DNA of 64,000 nt from Clitopilus passeckerianus. Its lineage: Eukaryota; Basidiomycota; Agaricomycetes; Agaricales; Entolomataceae. The stretch lies in NCBI GenBank assembly GCA_944990035.1, contig CALYLX010000139.1:434001-498000 (forward strand), read 5' to 3'. Under the pieces are notes generated by a model, which was not told where the DNA came from, searched no databases, and was given only the letters and a program-made list of their open reading frames with translations. Below, in pieces: positions 58,434 through 64,000 of this stretch (positions within the stretch are counted from its first letter, which is position 1; each line of letters begins with the position of its first letter). Both the position numbers and the translations under genes were made by a program.

Positions 58434-58619
58434 TCTCCAGGCTGAAAAACGGTTATTTTTGTTCTCCTCGAGGATGCGCTTCTTGCGCATAAAAACTGGC
58501 CTTTTCTTTGGGTTACGTCGAACTTGTGGAAGGTGGAGACCGTTTTAACCTCCACGGCAATCTACCTTTACTGTATTTCCAGAATCGATTTAACAACGTC
58601 TAGACAGTAAGTGAGAATA

Positions 58620-58717
58620 TCCTTCAATAGCTCAGTGGAAAGAGCATAGAGCGCTCGTCCTGAAAATACCTCCGACTTGAGAGCCTAAGGTCACTGGTTC
58701 GAATCCAGTTTGAAGGG
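58620..58717 (+). repeat. tRNA(Tyr)-like unit
   Basis: Acceptor TCCTTCA/TGAAGGG, D arm TAGCTCAGTGGAAAGAGC and T arm ACTGG, loop TTCGAAT, CCAGT are all intact. The middle (AGAGCGCTCGTCC and on) differs from the other copies. A TTTAACAACG element begins at 58589, 31 nt upstream. Confidence 0.7.
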
Positions 58718-58822
58718 GACATTTAAAGGATCTGGCGGAATCATTTTATTTTGGATCATCGGCCGCCCTCTATGGCCACTATTGCCCAAATATAAACGCC
58801 GGCGCAGTCAAATTGCGTCTCC

Positions 58823-59040
58823 TCGAATGTTGTCAAGAATGGCAGACAGTTGTCAGCAAGGGTTCACTGCAGACGCCGTGGATCCTTCTGTACTTGGGAC
58901 TCCACTAAACCCGACTACCCTTTGCGCAACAGAATCCTTCAATAGCTCAATTAGAAGAAGATAATGGATTCGTGTAATCCGCGCATGATCCGTGGAGTAA
59001 CCACTCCATAAGTACTGGTTCGATTACAGCCTGAATGGAA
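58823..59040 (+). repeat. Duplicated block containing a tRNA-like unit (copy 1)
   Basis: About 110 bp of flank plus the tRNA-like unit at 58935-59040 are repeated at 61180-61385. Shared flank strings include GACAGTTGTCAGCAAG, GTTCACTGCAGA and GCCGTGGATCCT. The unit starts TCCTTCAATAGCTCAATTAG and has a TGGAGT / ACTCCA hairpin and a decayed T arm (ACTGG, loop TTCGATT, ACAGC). The whole block, not just the RNA-like core, has been duplicated. Confidence 0.65.
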
Positions 59041-59111
59041 TATATCATTAGGTTGAGCTCGCTTTTTCTACGGATACTAATAGCTCACTCGCCCGACCTC
59101 CGTTCCTCGAC

Positions 59112-59230
59112 TCAGGGTTTTGACAGCTAAATCGAAGATGAACGACGCATGTTTGCTGTACGGGAGTTGTTCTACAGGGATTGGGCATTGAGGAGGCGGA
59201 TGAGGATCATGTGGCAGAACTTGCAGTCCG
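59112..59230 (+). repeat. Dispersed repeat, copy 2
   Basis: Second copy of the block at 57927-58060. Confidence 0.45.
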
Positions 59231-59531
59231 ACATCCTAAGCAGCTTGAACTCGAAAGCTGAGCATGGTGACGAGCGTGAACCTTGGAATAGTGGCAGACC
59301 CTGATTGCGATCTTCCCACAGGCGTTGGCCACGAGCCCTTTCTTTGTGACTCGATTACTCGAGAACTAGCCTGGCGGGTATAAGGCGTCCTTACACGTGT
59401 GCTTTAGGAGCCTATTGGCACTGTGGCAGCGTGTCTGCTTGGCCCATGTTTAGTAGTCGCTTATGTCACCCAAGAGCATTTTGATCCCACTTTGAAACTT
59501 TCCAAACGCCTAAATCCCATAGATTCTCGTA

Positions 59532-61016
59532 ATGGGAACTACTGAAGAGGCTGCTCAGAAAATTCGTGATTCTATCTTCCAGGAACCTGTTCATGTTGGC
59601 GGCGTTTGTGACATATCTTCCCTCGACTCCCGTATTTTCTTCAATATCGCAGAAGCCAACTTTGCAAGGTGAGATATCAAGATCGTTAACATTGCAGTTT
59701 CTCGCTGTCTAATAGCTATATGTCAGTTGGGTGAATCTCTCTTCTGCGTCTGCAGACCAACTACAGAAGCTTGCCGCGGCCTGTCAGCCTGCTACTTTCG
59801 GCCGTAACCAAGAAGATGTCCTCGACGAGTCTTACAGGAAGGCTGGGAAACTAGATGTCGACCAATTTGCCACATCATTGAATCCTCTCTCCTATCAGAT
59901 CATTGAGCACATCCGGGCAGAGCTCTTGGACGCCGATCAACACGAAAGACATCTTTCTGCCGAGCTCTATAAGTTGAACGTCTACGGTAAATTGATCAAG
60001 CAATTCCAAGCCATAGCGACTCATGTTACATGTTGGTTGAAGGTGAAGGCTCTTTCTTCAAGGCTCACAAAGATACGCCTCGCGGCGAAGGGATGATTGG
60101 ATCCCTGGTCGTGGTTTTCTCTACCCCTCATCAAGGCGGTTCTCTTGTTCTGCGCCATGGTGGGAATGAGTGGACCTTCGACTCTGCCGCCATGCTGAAG
60201 GAAAAGATATCTTCCATCGCCTACGTAGCATTCTTCAGCGATGTCGAACATGAGGTCACTCCGGTGACTTCTGGTTTTCGCATTACCCTCACGTGGAACC
60301 TATACTTGGGCACCAAAGTCGCCCCAACCACAACTCCGCGTCTCTGCCCTGCTCGGTCGGATTTGACGGCTACACTCACCGCTGCAGTACAGAATCCAAA
60401 GTTTTTGCCCCGCGGTGGGTTTCTTGGGTTCGGCCTCGACTTTCAATATCCAGTCAAGGCAGATTATGTCGAACATACTCCACTACGGAACATATTAGGG
60501 CGTCTCAAAGGTTCCGACGCCGCTTTGTTGCGCTCTTTGAAGCTTGCCGGGCTCGAGCCCCGCCTCCAGATACTGTATGAATATGACAATGAATATGAAC
60601 GTGACGTTCGCTTCGGTGACTCCTCGGATTCGGATGACACAGATGACGAAGGGAGTGACCGTGACGAGGGGTATCAACTTGGGGAACCTATCGGAGCGTT
60701 TGGCTTTAGCGGCCCCCGCAGATCTTTCGTCATGTCCTCGAAGGCGCTGGATCTCGGCGACAGATATATGGACGAGGATCTCTTGCAATGCTTCTATAAA
60801 CAAGGCGCCACGTTTACCTACTATTATAGATCCAGACGACCTAGGGGAGTCAGCTCCGACCAATCCGCCGCCATCTTATGGGTTACCACCCCAACACCTA
60901 CATCTCGCTTTCTAACACCCTTCCTCGCGTATGGTAATGAAGCGGTATTGGATTACGTCTATTCCGACCTCATCCTCGTGGCGGAGGTCCCTCCCGCCGA
61001 TAAACGCAGGAATTGA
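59532..61016 (+). CDS. 2OG-Fe(II) dioxygenase (prolyl-4-hydroxylase-like fold)
   Basis: Three exons join in frame (introns about 59669-59726 and 59986-60040). KLNVYGEGSFFKAHKDTPR contains the His-x-Asp iron ligands. GSLVVVFSTPHQGGSLVLRH follows. FFSDVEHEVTPVTSGFRITLTW contains the distal His and the Arg that binds 2-oxoglutarate. The C-terminal part has an acidic linker (SDSDDTDDEGSDRDEGY) and ends ADKRRN at 61016. This arrangement occurs in a family expanded in agarics whose substrates are unknown. The gene is enclosed on both sides by tRNA-like arrays and duplicated blocks, but the catalytic residues are intact. Confidence 0.85.
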
Positions 61017-61179
61017 ATTAAATCTTCGAGGTGATTGCTATAAGGACTTTTCGTGGCCATCTTATTCCTTGGCTATAGTGTAAACTGTGTTCCATTGTTC
61101 CTGTTCGTATGTACCGTATCTCCACCCCATACAATATGTGCAGTCGTTCCAATCAACCAATCAATGAACCCCTACTTTT

Positions 61180-61385
61180 TCGAATGCTGTCAAGAATGAC
61201 AGACAGTTGTCAGCAAGCGTTCACTGCAGATGCCGTGGATCCTCCTATACTTCCAACTCCACTAAACGCGAGTGCCCTATAAGCAAGAGAATCATTCAAT
61301 AGCTTAATTAGGGGAAAGAGAATGGATTCATGTAATCCGCGTATAATTCGTGGAGGAACAATCCCATGGTCACTAGTTTGGGCCA
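61180..61385 (+). repeat. Duplicated block containing a tRNA-like unit (copy 2)
   Basis: Copy of 58823-59040. The unit begins TCATTCAATAGCTTAATTAG at 61292 and ends with a decayed box B (GGTCACTAGTTTGGG). An ACTAAAC element starts at 61261, 31 nt upstream of the unit, as in copy 1. Confidence 0.65.
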
Positions 61386-61514
61386 CGCTCTTTTCACCAG
61401 TGTTTGTGACCTGCTCACCTGATGTGAGATTCTTGACTGGCGTATGGTTGTTCGTATCGAATTATCTCTACTTCTTGGATCCATTTAAAACAGAAATGTG
61501 GACCAAGAGATAAA

Positions 61515-61619
61515 TCCTTTAATAGCTCAGCGGATAGAGCGTGGACTCCTGTGTACCGGCTTCTTGCTCCGGGTACTCTACGATTCCAAGGGCCACTAGT
61601 TCGAGTCCAGTTTGAAGTA
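61515..61619 (+). repeat. tRNA(Tyr)-like unit with variable hairpin
   Basis: Starts TCCTTTAATAGCTCAGCGG; T arm ACTAG, loop TTCGAGT, CCAGT; 3' end TTTGAAGTA. Between TGGACTCCTGTGT and CGATTCCAAGG is the hairpin GTACCGG / CCGGGTAC. TTTAAAA begins at 61484, 31 nt upstream; TTTTTT follows near 61643. Confidence 0.7.
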
Positions 61620-61874
61620 TTCACCCCAGGTGCACGCTGGCCGTTTTTTGCTATTTTCTGGCGAGTGGGCTTCATATTATATTGCCCCGGATTAGAAAAT
61701 CATCATTCCTTCGACTCATGAGCCTGAGAAACCTCCTGAAAAGTGGATGTTCGCGCCGCGCTCGCGTTTACTTAGTGACGGGTCCCACCCATTAGGTATA
61801 CTGGTAGTACTTGGTTAGACTCGTCTCCTGAAGTTAATCGAGTTCATTTAGCACCGCAGGCGGTACACGAGAGA

Positions 61875-61962
61875 ATCCTTCCGTAACTCAGAGGAAAGAG
61901 CATGGCCTCCTGCATCCGAAGTTGGGCCTAGGTCACTGGTTCAATTCCAGTTTAACGAGAGA
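61875..61962 (+). repeat. tRNA(Tyr)-like unit
   Basis: Starts TCCTTCCGTAACTCAGAGG, then AAAGAGCATGG; T arm ACTGG, loop TTCAATT, CCAGT (box B 61938-61948). The acceptor 3' side is decayed. TTTAGCACCGCA begins at 61847, 28 nt upstream; TTTTT follows near 61987. Confidence 0.6.
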
Positions 61963-62056
61963 TTCATAGTCATGAAAGATTTCAGTTTTTGCGCAGGGCC
62001 GGTAGGCTTGGGCTATGTTACGCATGAGTTCACTCTCGCCCGCAACACAGGGTCCG

Positions 62057-62120
62057 TTTTAACACCCGTATGCGGTACGGGAGAAGGTCCTTCAGGGTGA
62101 CTGGTGAGCTGAATATTAAG
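62057..62120 (+). repeat. Deleted tRNA-like unit with its upstream element
   Basis: TTTAACACC at 62058 and TCCTTCA at 62088 keep the 30-nt spacing of the other units. After TCCTTCAGGGTGACTGGTGA the D arm and the middle are missing. It is an internally deleted copy. Confidence 0.5.
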
Positions 62121-62312
62121 GGCATCCTGTGGTTATCGGGCCGCCAGCTGGCCGAACTCAACTTTGCTGACCGATTCTAGGCACGGTTGCAAAAGGCATC
62201 TTGTTCCCACCCCTTGACAAACATCGAAACGTCATCATGATGATCTCAATGCGCGATAAAAGGGTGCCAATTCATCTCACCTTCTTGCCTCCTTCGATCT
62301 AACAACACAACG

Positions 62313-63026
62313 ATGCCTCGTACCGCCGAAACTGCAAGCTTCAAGGTATGGCTCACAAGAGCCGACGATCTGTTCAGGGTTTCACTCATGGATCTCTATT
62401 ATTGCAGTTCAACCACACGATGCTGAGGGTGAAAGATCCCAAGGTGTCGTTGGCATTTTACCAGGATGTACGCCTTTTCCAGATCCCTTTATTTCTGCGT
62501 TTTGAAAGTTTCTTCTCTATTTTAGGTTCTCGGAATGGAGCTTCTATCCGGTTCGTCTCGATCACTCACTACTTCACCCATCTTGCTAATATGACGGATG
62601 AAAACAGAGAAGCACTTTGACGATTTCACCCTTTACTTCCTCGCTTTCAACCACTCCGGGAAGGATCTCACTGCTGAAGAGAAGGAACAATCTGGTTTCT
62701 CCCGCGAAGGTCAGTCCTCCCTCCCTACCCACTCATCACCACACTCATGTACGCACCCCGTAGGCGTCCTCGAACTAACCCATAACCACGGCACGGAGTC
62801 CGATCCCAATTTCGCAGGCTACGCCAATGGGAATACTGAACCCGGAAAAGGATTTGGCCACATTGCGATCACGGTCGAGGATGTCGAGAAGGCTTGCGAA
62901 CGTTTTGAGTCGCTTGGTGTGAAGTTCAAGAAGAGGCCGTCGGATGGGAAGATGAGGCATATTGCGTTCATTTTGGATCCTGATGGGTATTGGATTGAGG
63001 TTGTTCCTGGGGTGTTGAGTTTGTGA
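62313..63026 (+). CDS. GLO1: Glyoxalase I (lactoylglutathione lyase)
   Basis: It converts the methylglyoxal-glutathione adduct to S-lactoylglutathione. Short exons give [31 protein letters not shown] and VLGMELLS. Later exons give [16 protein letters not shown] and [22 protein letters not shown], then [20 protein letters not shown] and [19 protein letters not shown]. The metal ligands (Glu in the ELTHNHGTE region, His in GFGHIA, Glu in YWIEVV) and substrate contacts are in place. At least four introns. The product of about 170 residues is a normal single-domain, monomeric-half type. It sits between two tRNA-like arrays. Confidence 0.92.
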
Positions 63027-63136
63027 TGTGGAGTGAGGAGAGTAGGAATTAAGCTGAGAAAGTGTAATTTTCGGAATGTATGCTGTTCGTCATCAATCTA
63101 ATACGTTTAAGAAGGATAGTGAGGCGTCCGAAGATG

Positions 63137-63223
63137 TCCTTCAATGGTTCAGTGGCGAGAGTATGTAACCGCATACATGTGCTACAATTCCAATGTCACT
63201 GGTTCGACTCCAGTTTGAACGGA
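63137..63223 (+). repeat. tRNA(Tyr)-like unit
   Basis: Starts TCCTTCAATGGTTCAGTGG; T arm ACTGG, loop TTCGACT, CCAGT. The 3' end TGAACGGA has one base inserted relative to the acceptor. TTTAA begins at 63106, 31 nt upstream. T-runs follow at 63229-63250. Confidence 0.65.
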
Positions 63224-63330
63224 TTCAACAAGCTTTCTTTATGTTTTTTCGCTTATATAGCTGACATACGACTACTTCTATCTCTGCTCCTCAAATCCAT
63301 TTAGGAGCAGCAACGCCGGAGAAGAGATAC

Positions 63331-63430
63331 TCCCTCAATAGCTCAGCGGAAATAGCTGGACTTTTGTGTTCCAGCGTCAGGATAAACGCTGCGATTCCAA
63401 GGTCACTGGTTCGATTCCAGTTCGAAGGGT
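63331..63430 (+). repeat. tRNA(Tyr)-like unit with variable hairpin
   Basis: Starts TCCCTCAATAGCTCAGCGG; T arm ACTGG, loop TTCGATT, CCAGT; 3' end TCGAAGGG. Between TGGACTTTTGTGT and CGATTCCAAGG is the hairpin CAGCGT / ACGCTG. TTTAGGAGCAGCAAC begins at 63300, 31 nt upstream. Confidence 0.7.
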
Positions 63431-63574
63431 ATATTCATTAATTTGTGGGCCCTTTCTTTTCCTTAGCCAGCCGGCGACTTAATATTGCTATGCTCGCCTG
63501 ACAAGACTCTTCAGCTCCATCCTCTTGCATGTCCTTGAATTGATTTAGAAGCAGCAATACTTGACAAGGAAATA

Positions 63575-63669
63575 TCCTTCAATAGCTCAGCGGAAAGGGC
63601 GATGTACTTATGTACTGTCGGATCATACTTGCAGTTCGAAGGTCACTGGTTCGACTCCAGTTTGAAGGA
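63575..63669 (+). repeat. tRNA(Tyr)-like unit
   Basis: Acceptor TCCTTCA/TGAAGGA pairs over 7 bp; box A in TAGCTCAGCGGAAAGGGC; T arm ACTGG, loop TTCGACT, CCAGT. The middle is unlike the other copies. TTTAGAAGCAGCAAT begins at 63544, 31 nt upstream. Confidence 0.7.
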
Positions 63670-63802
63670 TGAATGAGTCAATCCCAGCATGCTTTCTTTT
63701 GGATGAGTGAGGCAGTGGGACTGGATGTCGTATTTATAACCTTTTTGTCCGGCTCATGGTGAATTCTAACACCAAATATCGCAGTAGTGTCTAAAGAGAA
63801 AC

Positions 63803-63877
63803 TTCCTGGATAGCTCAGTCGACGAGCGTCGCTGAGGGAATACGAACTTGAGGCCGCCAGTTCAATTCTGGGCCAAA
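63803..63877 (+). repeat. tRNA-like unit, TTCCTGG family
   Basis: Starts TTCCTGGATAGCTCAGTCG, as in the left-hand cluster (17846, 18453); T arm CCAG, loop TTCAATT, CTGG. It shows that the left and right clusters share a second unit family. TTTT follows near 63910. Confidence 0.55.
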
Positions 63878-63987
63878 AATGGAGTTCGATACACGCCTTG
63901 ATCCTACTTTTCGCTTCTCTTGTGTGTCTCCTCTCCGCTTCCGGAACTCAAACCCAATGAAGAGCAGTCATGCGAGGCGAAGGAGCA

Positions 63988-64000
63988 TCCTTCGGTAGCT
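63988..64000 (+). repeat. Start of a further tRNA(Tyr)-like unit (cut by window edge)
   Basis: TCCTTCGGTAGCT at the edge matches the 5' end of the array units, so the array continues to the right. Confidence 0.5.

Noticed and set aside
58327..63669. Functional tRNA(Tyr) genes
   Set aside because: Acceptor, D and T arms fit, but no copy shows a clear GTA anticodon in a 7-nt loop with a 5-bp stem; an intron-containing tRNA is not fully excluded.
58327..64000. CRISPR-like array
   Set aside because: Spacing is irregular (about 180-360 bp), the repeats are tRNA-like and diverged, and the organism is a eukaryote.

Overview
The window is nuclear DNA of a mushroom-forming basidiomycete (Agaricomycetes). 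The evidence is the many short GT-AG introns of about 45-70 bp, compact genes on both strands, and family content typical of agarics: a long-form tyrosinase, a GH71 alpha-1,3-glucanase, a Crinkler-type protein, DUF6533-type and seven-helix membrane proteins, and a Ras-associating, leucine-rich-repeat adenylate cyclase. No bacterial, viral or organellar sequence was seen.

Layout. 1-9400: the 3' end of a beta-mannosidase paralogue enters from the left, then a DUF2235 hydrolase, a Bax-inhibitor-like (TMBIM) protein with an 11-nt microexon, a second small mannosidase remnant, and a complete membrane-anchored GH2 beta-mannosidase. 10938-16800: adenylate cyclase. 17000-19300: a gene-free stretch with a cluster of degenerate tRNA-like units. 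20286-26245: a NIPA-type magnesium transporter and a Crinkler-type NTPase-nuclease protein. 27450-30420: a tyrosinase, and tail-to-tail with it a 131-residue gene that looks like a free-standing copy of the tyrosinase C-terminal (lid) domain. 31240-35260: two convergent paralogues for single-pass membrane proteins ending in PPxY motifs. 36455-41020: a Ure2p-like GST, an F-box/LRR-like protein and the ER SNARE Use1. 41213-49118: a DUF6533-type membrane protein, a His-rich secreted or membrane protein and a seven-helix membrane protein. 50604-57277: a GH71 glucanase convergent with a large EF-hand / zinc-finger / coiled-coil protein. 58300-64000: arrays of tRNA-like units in which a 2OG-Fe(II) dioxygenase gene and a glyoxalase I gene are embedded.

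Two things stand out. First, the tyrosinase/lid-domain pair shares sequence motifs and one intron at the same codon position and phase. It may be an enzyme with a trans-acting maturation or inhibitor partner. Second, the tRNA-like units keep a tRNA(Tyr)-like acceptor stem, a box A and a near-invariant T arm/box B. Most in the right-hand arrays also have a TTTA-type element about 31 nt upstream and T-runs downstream. Where an intact anticodon arm would sit they carry a different hairpin in almost every copy. They look like RNA polymerase III units built on a tRNA scaffold with a variable insert.

Most coding calls are multi-exon. Spans run from start codon to stop codon, with introns judged by eye from splice sites and reading frame, so exact exon borders are approximate unless stated.
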